A DNA stretch of 64,000 bases. Source: Flaveria trinervia (taxonomy: Eukaryota; Streptophyta; Magnoliopsida; Asterales; Asteraceae). The notes under the pieces are model-generated. The model searched no databases, was not told where the DNA came from, and saw only the letters and a list, made by a program, of their open reading frames with translations. Positions 10,197 to 21,217 of this stretch are shown here, in pieces (position 1 is the stretch's first letter; each line of letters starts with the position of its first letter). Both the position numbers and the translations under genes were made by a program. The DNA lies in the NCBI GenBank assembly GCA_025506515.1, contig CM046452.1:100594559-100658558 (forward strand). Reading direction: 5' to 3'.

Positions 10197-12582
10197 TGTA
10201 ACATCTTGTAATTTTGGGTTAAATTAAAGTTAACATTGTTAAGTTCTTGTATGGACTAATTTTGTTATTTATGAAACTTGTGAATTTGTCATGCTACCTT
10301 TTATTTTCTAATCAAACTAATAATTATGATAATAATAAATAAGTAATAATAATAATAATAATAACTTATAAAAATTATAAAACTTAAAAAGATTTGAAAC
10401 TTAAAAGTTATGGGGTTAGTTTTGTCAATTTATAAACTTAAAAAGAAAGTTTAATGCATAAAATAATAAGCCTTCAAAATTGAGGGGCTAATTATGTAAA
10501 TTATTTAAAAACCAACCCAAACCCCCTTTAATCCCCGTTTTTCCGGCCGATCACCGGCCACCGCCGGCCGCGGCTCCGGCCACCTCCGAAACCACTTGAA
10601 ACCCTCAATTTTGGAATAAAATCGCTCCTAAACGCTTCGTGTGGATGACTCGAATTGAATGCACAACATAATCGTGGTTTAAAACATCGGTTACTAAGAT
10701 CAAACGACCTCATAACCGAAGCTTTTACTCCATAGTCGTTCGAGCATTAAAATCCAATAATAATTCAATTAATCACACATAAACAATAGATTAACTATCT
10801 GTAAACGATTACCAGTCTCAATTTCACCTGAAACAAACACTAACATCGAGTTCAACTACCCCTTTTACCCGCGACCTGCAACCTTGTCGAAACTAACCTT
10901 CCAAGCTCTACTGGTCCGAATTGATTGAGGTGAAATCATCTCTTACCATCGAAAAAGCTTCCCACGAAGTTAATTTAATTGTTGTTTTCATTTGATCCTC
11001 CATTGAATCTCACGTCAGTCGCAGCTAACCTTTGAGTCGTGGCATCATCAATCAAACAATTAGCAGGTAATTCATACATCTACACAATCGTTTAAACATG
11101 GGGAACAAAAGCCACATGGTTAATTCGATCAACAACATCATTTTATGGTTTAATTTGGGGTAAATCGAATCTAGGGTTCATAAGGTTTGGGGGTAGTTTG
11201 TGTTTAATGTTTTTAAACTTTTAAAAACCATCTTTAAACGCGGCTGAGGCCTTTGATTCACTGGAAAGACACTTGCCTCTACAAGGGAGGTCCCCGGTTC
11301 GAATCCGGGGAGCCTCACCTATTTTCTTTTTGGCCACCAAAATTTTATTAAAAAAGTTCTAAAAAAATTATAAAGGACTATTTTATAAGCTGTGTTAATT
11401 TAAAACCACATAATAAATTTTTGTAGATTATTTATAAAAATAATCTTATATTTTTTAAAAGCTAATGTTAACTTATTTCTTTATAAAAAAAAGAATTAAC
11501 CTTTGAATACTAGTATAATTTATACAAATTATTATCTCTAACGTTGCCCTTAAAATTTTGTTTTAATCTTGTTTATTTTATTTAGTTAGTTATAGAACTT
11601 TATTTTAATTTTACAAATTTTACTAATTACTTATTAATGTTGCTCTTATTCATATCTCTATATAAAAATAAATATATTTCTTAGCATTTATTCCAAAAAA
11701 ATATAATTGATATCCATTCGTTAAACATCAATGTCCCAATACCAAATTGAAACCCCAGTTCTCGTTTAACCATTAAAATTGTGTTTAAACTTAAAAATCT
11801 TGTAAATATACATTTTAGGTGCATTATGAGGAACTACGTTGAAGTAACGTTATTATTCTAATTAATCTTCAGTTATATATACTTATTGGACAAGTGAATA
11901 TTTCTATACCCATTTTTCATGTTTTCACACTTTGGGGTGAAACATGTTACTTTATAAACTTTGCACTTGTAAACGTTTGATTCTTGTAAACTTATGGCAT
12001 CTCACCTGTATGTTGTAACTAGTTGAACTTTGTAGCTACCATGTAATGTCGAATATATGTACAATCATTAACTATTGCTAGCCTAGCGAAGTCATAGATC
12101 TATGGGCCAGACAAGCCTGCTTGGTTGATCCAAGTACACTTAGCTAATCGTATATACTTTTAAACGTTTGAGACTTGTAAAACTTTGTCGAGGTTTGATT
12201 GTGCATTTCTGTCTTACATCCCTAGTTTACTTTGTTCTCTATTTACAACATGAATTGCTATCTTTTATATACTTATGTATTACAAATTATGGAAATCTCA
12301 CCAACATTATGTTGACCTTTTATTTTTTTAACATGTTTCAGGAAATACTCAAGCTTGATTTCTACTCTTTGAAGCCTACATATCTAGGAATGGACCTAGA
12401 TAAATAATGAAATAAAATGACTTGTTATGTTTATTTTATTACTTTGAGACTTATGATTGTAATGGTACAATTGGAATTTATGGTTAATATATATATTTGG
12501 GATTCTTAATAGCGTTATGTGGCTGTGAACGATCTTAACTCTCACTTCTCGACGTTTCCGCCGTCAAGGTTGGGGTGTCACA
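10197..12582 (+). repeat. 3' LTR of the Ty3/gypsy element
   Basis: Starts TGTAACATC and ends GGTGTCACA. It is highly similar to 1514-4903 over its whole length except for the nested insertion there, and so gives the empty-site reference for that insertion. Confidence 0.95.
11245..11317 (+). other. tRNA-like 73-base cassette, 3' LTR copy
   Basis: Identical to 3596-3668, including the paired ends TGAGGC/GCCTCA and the T-arm with GGTTCGAATCC. Identity alone may only reflect LTR duplication at insertion, but it shows that the cassette was present in the parental element. Confidence 0.55.
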
Positions 12583-12587
12583 GACAC
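12583..12587. repeat. Target-site duplication GACAC, right copy
   Basis: Matches 1509-1513. The copia integrase frame resumes directly after it (FIGYSSQAKA), in phase with the frame that stops at the left insertion point. Confidence 0.93.
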
Positions 12588-14834
12588 TTTATTGGATACT
12601 CTTCCCAAGCTAAGGCTTATAGAATGTACAATCTCAGAACTAGAATTGTTAAGGAGTCATCCAATGTGACTTTCAATGAACACACACCCTGTGTTGTTGG
12701 TTCTGGTCCGGATTGGTTGTTTGATCTTGATTTGGTTACCAACTGTTTTAACAAATCTTGTGAGAATGTTTCAGGATCTGCAGAAAATTTAAATACAGAT
12801 GATCCTGATCTAAGATTTGAGCTAGAAAGATCCTCAAGACATATATCTTCAGCTCCAGTTGGAACCACTTCTGCAAATGAGGTTTCTGACAGCCCAACAA
12901 TAACAAATTCAGCTGATACATCTGGTATGCCTTCTAATTCTAGCTCAGAGGCTCTACAACCAGATAAGAACACCTCAACTGTGAAAGACAACAATGGTGG
13001 TGGTGACAGTGACCAAGAATTTCTTGATGCCACTAAGCACACCAATGATGAGAACATCAATGATGTCACACGCTGCTTGGATCAAGTTTCACTTGAAAAG
13101 TGTGCTGATGTGGTGTGAAAAACATCTATGCCAGATCTAAATTTTTCTAATTTAGATCTTTCTCAACAACTTGTTGTGATCCCTCAGCTTAGAATCCACA
13201 AGTCTCACCCTACCATAAACATCATTAGAGATGTTGTCTCAGGGGTAAAGACAATAGGACAAACCCATGAAGCAAATGTTTGTCTTCACTCTTGTTTTCT
13301 ATCCCAGATAGATCTAAAGAAAGTTGATAAAGCTCTAAAGGATGGAAGTTGGGTTGAAGCTATGCAACAAGAGCTGCTTCAATTCAAAAGACAGAAAGTT
13401 TGGAACCTTTGTCCTCTTCCTTCAGGGAAGACTACCATTGGAACCAAATGGGTGTTTAGGAACAAGAAAGATGATAGAGGCATCATCATCAAGAACAAAG
13501 CTAGACTGTTTGTTCAAGGATATACACAAGAAGAAGGGATTGACTACACTGATGTATTTGCTCCAGTGGCAAGATTAGAAGTTGTTAGGATATTCCTGGC
13601 ATTTGCTGCATCCAAGAACTTCAAGGTCTTTCAACTTGATGTGAAGTGTGCCTTTTTGTATGGAGTGATAAATGAAGAGGTTTATGTCAAACAACCACCT
13701 GGTTTTGTAGATCCTGATCATCCTGATTATGTCTGCAAGCTTGACAAAGCCCTCTATGGGCTGCATTAGGCACCCAGGAAGTGGTATGAGACACTGTCTG
13801 AGTATCTCTGTAAACATGGATACAGGAGGGGTACTATAGATGGAACTCTCTTCATCAAAGGACAAGGAAAAGACATATTGCTAGTTCAAGTATATGTGGA
13901 TGACATCATCTTGGTTCAACTAATCCAAAGCTCTGCAAAGACTTTGAGAAGCTGATGAAAGACAGATTTGAAATGAGTGCCATGGGGGAACTCAGTTTCT
14001 TTCTGGGAATTCAAGTGAAGCAAGTTGAAGATGGCATCTTTATAAGTCAGTCAAAATATGTTCAGGACATACTCAAGAGGTTTAATATGACTGACTGTAA
14101 GATTGCTAAGACATCCATAGCCAGAAACCACTCCCTTGGTTCTGATCTTGAGGGGGAGTGTGTAGATGAGCACTTATATAGGGCTATGATTAGGTCTCTT
14201 ATGTATCTTACTGCTAGCAGGCCTGATATCATGTTTGCTACATGTATTTGTGCAAGATATCAAGCCAACCCTAAGATGTCTCACCTTATCACTGTCAAAA
14301 GGATTCTAAGATACCTCAAAGGTGCATCAACACTTGGCCTATGGTATCCCAAGAATTCTGACTTCAATCTGTATGCCTATACAGATAGTGATTATGGTGG
14401 TTGCAACATGACTGCAAAGTCTACATCTGGGGGATGTCAATTTCTTGGTGGAAGGGTTGTCTCATGGCAATGCAAGAAACAATCCTGTGTCTCTGCATCA
14501 ACTGCTGAAGCTGAATACATTGCTGCTGCAAGCTGCTGTGCTCAAGTACTTTGGATTTAAAATCAGATGCTGGACTATGGGTAACTTCAAGGAGACTCCC
14601 ATTCACATAGACAACAACGGTGCTATCTTAATCACAGAGAACCCTGTGCAGCACTCAAGGACAAAGCACATCAATATCAGGTATCATTTAATAAGAGATA
14701 ACTATGAAAATGGATTAATTAAACTGGTCAAAGTTCACATAGATAAACAATATGCTGATCTGTTTACAAAGGCCTTTGATGAACAGAGATTTAAATATCT
14801 AATATCAGCTATTGGGATGATAAATTTTGAGTAA
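12588..14834 (+). pseudogene. copia pol 3' part: integrase tail, reverse transcriptase, RNase H
   Basis: Begins with the integrase C-terminal segment (YRMYNLRTRIV, then an acidic Ser/Asp-rich linker). Reverse transcriptase follows: SWVEAMQQELLQF, VFAPVARLEVVR, QLDVKCAFLYG and the catalytic YVDDIIL. RNase H ends it with YTDSDYGG, STAEAEYIAA and TKAFDEQRFK. Breaks seen: TGA at 13116-13118, TAG at 13767-13769 (probably from a Gln codon in the YGL-x-QAPR motif), a frameshift just after the YVDD motif (about 13910-13925), TAA at 14558-14560 and another frameshift at about 14575-14590. The RT cannot be made from this copy. Confidence 0.9.
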
Positions 14835-15546
14835 GCTTTTCTTAAAAACTAATTCTTATTATTTCTTTAAAATTTATGTGTGTCCTAAGTTGTCTAGTTC
14901 ATCACTTTCATAAGCTCATGTTTTCTTTGGATGCAAATTTCTTTTTGAAGACTTTCCTTAGATTTTTGAAAATTTCTGATACTTCAGAAGTTATGCTTTT
15001 AACTTGGAAGTAAATCATGCCTTCAAAATAAATAACTGTCTGAGAAATTTACCTTCGGAAGAGTTTTCAAATTTATCTTCCGAAGCTTAAATATTTGTCT
15101 CAGACATTTACTCATTTTCAAGGACCATTTACTTCCGAAGTAAAATTAACTCTCGGAAGCTTTGTTAGTTTACACACAAAGCACTCAAGTTTTAATTTTT
15201 CTTCCGAAGCAAAATTCTCAAACCTCTCAGGAAATTCTTCCAAAGTCATTTTAGCTTCGGAAGCTTTTTAATTAAAACTTCCGAAGATAATTAACCTTCG
15301 GAAGCTTTTTGTTTTCCAAGAAAACTACTTTTTGAGCAAAAGTAAACTACTTTTTCAGAGGTGGGACCGACATCCGGATTTCAAAGTTTATCCTCTTTCA
15401 TTAAACTTTATCTGAAATCCTTTTCACATATAAACCCAACGGTTTCCCCCTCTTTCTATCATCTGTTCTTCCTCCAAACCTAAAACCCCAAATTTCTCTC
15501 TGAAATTTCTTTCTTTCTTCTTTCTTCGTCCTTAAGCTACTTCAAA
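14835..15546 (+). other. Sirevirus spacer between pol and the third ORF, with CTTCCGAAG palindromes
   Basis: No ORF. The 9-bp near-palindrome CTTCCGAAG or its complement CTTCGGAAG, exact or with one change, occurs about eight times between 15050 and 15310 (for example near 15053, 15079, 15133, 15204, 15257, 15283 and 15298). The same motif recurs in the 3' LTR and in the related minus-strand derivative. Confidence 0.75.
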
Positions 15547-18500
15547 ATGGCCAACCTTGCTCACAGAAATGATCCCAACTTTACCATGCAGCTACACAGA
15601 CAACACAATCAGGTTGCTCTGTTACGCTCTGAGAAATATCCTCATTTCTCAGAGGTTTGCCGTTTCTTATCTCTGTCCAACTACTTCACCTCCCTAACCA
15701 TTGATCCTCCACTCTATGAGGATCAGTTGCTTGAATTCTGGAAGACCTGCTAAGAGGTCATTATGGATGGGGAGAAGGCACTGTCTGCCACAGTGCAGGG
15801 GAGAACAATCTTCATCACTCCGCCCATCATCAACCGACATCTTCAGCTGGATGATGAAGAAGGTGAGGTGTTTTTCCCAAAGGAAGCTGTCAATCATTAC
15901 TTTGAGCAGATGGGGTATGAGGGAGATTTCTCTGTAAAGACCTTCAGAAAAGGGAATGTCTCATACCAATGGAGATTCCTGCTCCATGTGGTCATCCACA
16001 GCTTATCAAACAAGCATGGTGGATGGGACCAGATTCCCGAGGATCTCTCCTTCATAATCCATGGAATGGTTCAAGGGGTCAAATTCAGGTATTCTCAGTT
16101 TGTTTATACAAATTTACTTGCTAATTTAGACTCCTTAGAGTATTACATGTTTCCTAGATATGTCCAGTACATTCTTAACTGTGAACTGGGCTCACAGTTA
16201 AGGGAAATAGGAAATATTATTAAATTGGGACAGATGAAGCCCGACATCTTTAAAATACTGAGAAAGTCCACTGTTGGATTCTCTGGGGTGAAAACAACCA
16301 TAGTCCTAAAAATGTTAGAGCTCATTGCTCAAGGTGACAACCTAGCAGCACAAGCTAGTGTTGAACCCACACTTGTTTCTTCCCAACCACTCTCACAGCC
16401 TCAAATCTCCATCACCTACCAAAGAAAATCCAAACGAACCCCTGCTCAGACTATTCAGCCTGTGGAGTCCCACATATACTCACCTATACAGGAAGAAGTG
16501 GACACTGGAGCTCCCACTTCTCCTGAGGAGCAAACCACTCCCATCTCTTTAAGAATCAATGCTGAGGTTCCTCATGCTCAGCCTGATGAGCTCATTAGCC
16601 CTACTGCCTTAAGCCATCACTCTGAGTCTCAACACTCAAGTGACCAACCTTCAGGGGACAGTTACCATCCCCAGCCTATAGATCTCAACCAACCAATTCC
16701 CAACCTTGATTTCTATACTGATGAAGATACAGGTTTCAATGAGTATAATGAATCTCTCTTCTTTCCCTCTACTCAAAGAGAGATGAGTACTCCTGAGTCT
16801 TCTACATCTATCCCACATCAGTCACCTACAACTGAGGTGGACACTCCTGAACCTGTTCAAGATGTTCATATGGAAAAGGCTCTCACTTCTGAAAGTGATT
16901 ACATCATTAATACCTCAACCATGGCAACTCAGCCCACTGATATCTCAACTGAGACTGCCAGTGAACAGAGGAAATCCAGTAGCCAAGAACTAAGAACTTA
17001 GAACTGGTCATGAGAGAAAGGACTCTGGTCCAATCTTCTCCACCCCTAGTGATTCTTCTGATGAAGATGAGGGGAATATGAGACTAAAAGTGCAAAAACT
17101 ATCCAAAACATGCACCTATTTAGTCTCAAAGGTCAGTCACCTTGAATCTCAGGTGACTACCTTACACAACATGATCAATGATCAGCAACTTGAGATTTCA
17201 TATCTTAAGGAACAACTAGTTGGGAGACCCTTAAGGAGAGCTCAACTAGGAACACAAGAACCTATGGATGTGATTGACCTATCTTCCAGCTCACCTATGC
17301 AAGTGGGTGATGCTACCAAAAAGAGGGAGAAAGTCATTATAGCCACAGAACCTGGGAGTTCTTTAGAGAGAATGGACATTAAGGACTCACCATCCTCACT
17401 TGCAACTGTGCATTCTCAGCAACCTCCTCTAGTTCACATTGATGTGTACTACACGGACTCCTTCATACAGAGTCTGTTTGAGGATGGGATACCTAGGGCT
17501 ATGTCACCTTCACCATCTTTCAATCACATCATTGGGTGGAGGTATGACAACAACAGGAAGGCCCTCATCATCATAAGAGTTCAAGGACAGCAAGAAGTCT
17601 TCAATTTTCAGACCTTGGACTACTATGAAGGTCTGGATCTAGTCAACATGCCACTTGTCAACCCAAGCCAATCAATACAAGCTAAAAGACTGGCTAAAAG
17701 AATCCAAGATAGGATCACTGCACAGTTCAGCCTAAGAAGGAGACTAAGGCAATCAGGCAATGTCATCGGTCAACTGGATGTTGAGGCAGACCCTAAGATT
17801 AGCTTCATAGGGGAAACCTTGACTGAAGGCCCAATGACAGAACCTGAGAGCCCTGTCTCATCATCTCCAACTGCTGCAGAGATCCATATTCCTTATGAGA
17901 CACCTGCTGGTGAAGGTGCTTCTCAACCTCTCTATGGCCTGAGCTCAGATGCTGCAACGAGCAATGAAGGCCAAAGCTCTCTCCACCCTGAGTCACAAAG
18001 GTCTGTGAGTGACAAAGGGAAAAGAAAAATAACATCTGAGGAGATTGAGGAGGAGGAGAGAGAGAGGAAAAGGAGGCTAAGGGGAGAAAGTTCCTCTGCT
18101 GAGTCTCCAAGACTCATGGAGTCTGCAATCAGGGCTGCCCCTAGACCAGATACCCAGAATGATGAGTTAAGGGTAGTCAAGATTAACTATCTGCAGACTA
18201 GGAACTATGACATAGATAGTGTCATTTCTCTCCCCTTGGATGAATTGAATGAGCTGGTTAACCTGGAAAGGTCAAGAGAGAAGAAGGAGGCAGAAGATGC
18301 AGAACTCCTAGTACAGGTCAAAGAAGAGAGAAGAAGAAAAAGATTGTGCAAAGGTATGCCTACCCTCTCACCAGTTCAAGAAAGTCTTGAACAAGAGAAT
18401 GTGGTTCAACAAGAACCTCAGGTAGATAAGGAAGAAGACAGAATCAAGATGATTAACTACCTGAGTGCCACAGGCCTCTATTAGGCAGATGCACTCCTTC

Positions 18501-19380
18501 CCTTACCTTATGACTATATTGAATTTGAGTACTTAAAACAACTTGAGCTTGAGCTAGTCAAGGAAATAAAGACAACAAAGAAGAAGCTAAGGGAAGAAGC
18601 TGCAAAATCAAGAGCCATCATCCAAAAGAGCATGAAGAAGTCTGCTGATAGGCAGAGGATGATGAGCTTCTTGAAGCTGTATGGATTCTTCGGAAGGAGA
18701 CTTGGACCCATGTCTCTATCAATTATGGATGAGCATATCAGGGTAATCAAGCAGAAGATTAAGAGTGGAGAGCTCACTGAATTACACTCCACTCCAAGTC
18801 AGGCCCCACCTGAAGTGGAGGTTAAGGTTGAACAACCAGACACAACACAACCCAGACCTCCTGCTAATACTCAGCAAGCTTCATCTTCTGATCCACATTA
18901 GGGTCAACCTCTCTCTCCTTCTGAGCCTAAGAGAGAGGAAGTCCCAATGAGAGAGATAGTGAAGATCAATCTGGTGCTGCAGGCCAGTCTTCTCAGTTAA
19001 AATTTGGAAATAGAAAGAAGAGGATGACTTCTAAACCAAAGTCTAAGAAGAAGAAGAAGCCTGCATCCCCTTCTGAACCTCAGGATGAATCAGAACAGCC
19101 TGAGGATGTGCAGCCAGAGGATGCTCAATCAACTCCAACTTCAGTAGCTCCTCTAGCATCAGGAAGACCCATCTTGTCTTGGACATACACCACAAATCCA
19201 GAAAGGTGGCATGTTATTAGAGATCAAGGCATTGAAGACATTTATACATGGCAAGATATGTTTCAGTTGCCTCTGCATGACCTCTTTGACATGAGAAGAC
19301 ACTTTGATAGCCTGAAGGATCCTGATCATCTTATGAAGAAAGGAATGGTGATCATCCTAATAAGAACTGTTAATATCTGA
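15547..19380 (+). pseudogene. Sirevirus third ORF (env-like position), broken
   Basis: Starts at MANLAHRND (15547). A TAA at 15751-15753 interrupts it, then the same frame runs to 17001. The N-terminal ~280 residues form a folded-looking region (FRKGNVSYQWRFLLHVVIHS, GGWDQIPEDLSFIIHGMVQG). A Ser/Pro/Thr-rich linker follows, then a charged region likely to form coiled coil (MRLKVQKLSKTCTYL, from 17078 in another frame) and a Glu/Lys-rich part (EEIEEEERERKRR). Stops at 18482-18484 and 18899-18901 and a further frameshift precede the end piece 19024-19380 (DIYTWQDMFQLPLHDLFDMR). Its place after pol matches the env-like ORF of SIRE elements. I see no clear signal peptide or hydrophobic membrane segment, so an envelope role is unsupported. 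Confidence 0.75.
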
Positions 19381-19409
19381 AGTTTTCTAAGTGTTTTGGT
19401 AGCATCAGT

Positions 19410-19421
19410 CTAGGGGGAGTT
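19410..19421 (+). other. Polypurine tract of the Sirevirus element
   Basis: CTAGGGGGAGTT directly precedes the LTR start TGTAGAG. The same sequence precedes the LTR of the minus-strand relative at 51037-51048. Confidence 0.85.
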
Positions 19422-20218
19422 TGTAGAGTCTAATGAAGAGGCTGATGCAACCTAAACATCTTTAGTCTTTCCTGCATGCTGCACAAGTGCATTGAAGTAG
19501 AATGCTTCGGAAGTTTCACATGTGCAACAGAAATACTCTAAGTGTGAAATCTTCCGAAGCCAAGACCAATATCTTCCGAAGCCAAAGATGAAGTCTTCCG
19601 AAGCCTCAGAGACAAAGTCTTCCAAAGCTTCAAGTTCATGAAGACAGATTTCTTCCGAAGACTTTTAGTAACATGTTTTATCTGATGTACTATTCCATAA
19701 AGCTGGACACCTTTCCGCTGCAACTCTGCAAGTCACCAACTTACATGGTTTGGTGAAGGTCCATGCTTTTGGTAACTGTACATTGAGGTCTTGCGTTTGT
19801 AACTTTCTACTTTATGTACTTTATCCTTTTTGTAATAGATAAGGATGTGAGCTATGGCATGTCATAGTCACAAGTCAAAAGGCAATCTGCCTTTTGACTT
19901 TACAATTGATTTTGTTTATGTCTAGTCAATTGTATCCAGCTGGCTTTCAAAGTATAGCCGGCTGTAGGATGTTAGTATAAGTATCTCATGTTCTTGTATC
20001 TTTTATATATGCTTTGTAACACTTGTAATAGAACATAGAGAAGGCAATATACTACATTTTTGGAAACCAAATACTTGTGTTCTTTGTGTTCTGTCTCTTA
20101 TATTACTTGTGTTCTTAGTGTCACAACTTGGTTAATCCAGTTTACTATTTGATCAAAGTTTAGTTTATCTCCTCTTTGTGTTGTTGTGTTGTAACTTATA
20201 CCCTTCAACGATCCTGCA
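19422..20218 (+). repeat. 3' LTR of the Sirevirus element
   Basis: 797 bp, from TGTAGAG to ATCCTGCA. Boundaries were set by comparison with the two minus-strand LTRs (50241-51036 and 52991-53774), one of which ends in CTACA and is bounded by a target-site duplication. Downstream flank begins GGTTTG at 20219. Confidence 0.88.
19505..19660. repeat. Array of CTTCCGAAG palindromes in the Sirevirus LTR
   Basis: CTTCGGAAG at 19505, then CTTCCGAAG at 19551, 19573 and 19595, CTTCCAAAG at 19619 and CTTCCGAAG at 19652. Three neighbouring units are spaced 22 bases apart. The same array is present on the minus strand in both LTRs of the derivative at 50.2-53.8 kb (about 50797-50955 and 53538-53650). Confidence 0.88.
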
Positions 20219-20293
20219 GGTTTGTTTTAAAAGATTTATTACTATTACTAAATCAAATATTTTCAATTTGATTGATATGTTGTCTTTTGCAGG

Positions 20294-20709
20294 TTCAATG
20301 CGCAACAGTCTATACCAATCACCTAATGGTTCTAGGTACTGGACTCCTATTGTATCTGTAGATCATAAGCCTGTTGTTGGATCTAGGTTTCGAAACTGGG
20401 ATGACTCAAGAAGGATGTACGAGTCGTACGCGGAGATGTCTGGATTCAGTACTCGGCTGGGTAATTTGAAAAAGAAGGATGGTGTTATTACACATAGATA
20501 TATTTTGTGTAACAAGGCTGATACCTAATGGGAAGGTAAATGACACATTGGATGTTAAGTCTAAGTCTCGTGTCCGTCTAAAAAACTTTAAAGTTTGTGA
20601 TTGTCGTGCTCGTATAAAATTCAAAGCTATTGAAGGCACCAAAGGATTTGAAGTTGATGGTTTTATTGAGACTCACAATCATGGGTTGGTGAACTCGGAC
20701 AGTTATTAA
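20294..20709 (+). pseudogene. FAR1-type DNA-binding domain fragment (FAR1-related / MULE transposase family)
   Basis: After a typical intron end (TTTTGCAG at 20285-20292) the frame encodes PVVGSRFRNWDDSRRMYESYAEMSGFS..., GVITHRYILCNKA, and then, in the next frame, CDCRARIKFKAIEG and GFIETHNHGLV. This is the FAR1 pattern: a zinc-binding domain with Cys...Cys...His-x-His. The two halves are out of frame, with a shift at about 20510-20530, and no MULE transposase or SWIM part follows. FAR1-related proteins derive from Mutator-like transposases (established knowledge). Probably a dead fragment of such a gene. The Sirevirus LTR ends 75 bases upstream, so the upstream exons, if any, are separated from it. 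Confidence 0.72.
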
Positions 20710-21217
20710 TGGATGTGTGCATATATGAAACATCTACTTTTACTAATTAAATACTCGGCGTATATAAGTCAATAATTATCAATAACAAATGGAACGTATG
20801 TATATAATGGTCATTTGTTAAAACACAACACTTCTTTGTTCATATATGTAACATTACTGAATATTTCATTTTTTGATTTTTACATACAATGATGCGTCTC
20901 GAAACAAACTGAACAATTTAAAAATCAATACTTATTTTTGCATACAAATGTATACATATATGTCACATCACAGTTCATATGTGTACCACTTGTATCATCA
21001 TGTATAAAGTGAGAACTAAATATTAATTAAGATAACACAACAACCAAACATATTCATAGCTTGAACAACATAATGTACCATCTTCAACAATAATTTATCA
21101 ATTTTCAAAAAATTCTAGATAACATAATCCAATCTATTATACTTCTTAACTTTACGATGAACAAAAACTCATCTTATCTTTTTTCAAGTAGTAATTATAA
21201 AATATAATATGCCCGCA

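Larger units (their letters stand above)
1514..12582 (+). mobile_element. Ty3/gypsy LTR retrotransposon (chromovirus-like), full length
   Basis: Two long direct repeats (1514-4903 and 10197-12582) begin TGTAACATC and end ...GTGACA or ...GTCACA. They enclose a primer-binding site matching plant initiator tRNA-Met, a gag-protease-RT-RNaseH-integrase polyprotein in Ty3 order and a purine-rich tract. The 5-bp duplication GACAC flanks both ends. The very similar LTRs suggest a fairly recent insertion, but the coding region has one frameshift and two stops. The 2.4-kb LTR, the tRNA-Met primer and the C-terminal segment resembling a chromodomain point to a Tekay/Del-type chromovirus; the lineage is inference. 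Confidence 0.95.
1..20218 (+). mobile_element. Sirevirus-type Ty1/copia retrotransposon, 3' part, interrupted by a Ty3/gypsy insertion
   Basis: Coding order on the plus strand is gag tail, aspartic protease, integrase, reverse transcriptase, RNase H, a long third ORF after pol, polypurine tract and 3' LTR (19422-20218). The integrase-before-RT order is that of Ty1/copia. A large extra ORF between pol and the 3' LTR, together with repeated short palindromes, is typical of the Sirevirus/SIRE lineage (established knowledge). The 5' LTR lies outside the window. About 9.1 kb of the element is present once the inserted gypsy element and one target-site copy are discounted. Many stops and frameshifts show that this copy is dead. 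Confidence 0.9.

Noticed and set aside
15547..15753. Independent 68-codon gene
   Set aside because: It is the first part of the Sirevirus third ORF, cut by a TAA; the same frame continues at once.
19505..19660. CTTCCGAAG array as heat-shock elements
   Set aside because: Heat-shock elements need TTCnnGAA; here the spacing is TTC-CG-AAG, which does not fit.
20294..20709. Functional FAR1/FHY3 transcription factor
   Set aside because: The domain is frameshifted, has no transposase-like core or SWIM zinc finger after it, and sits among transposon debris.
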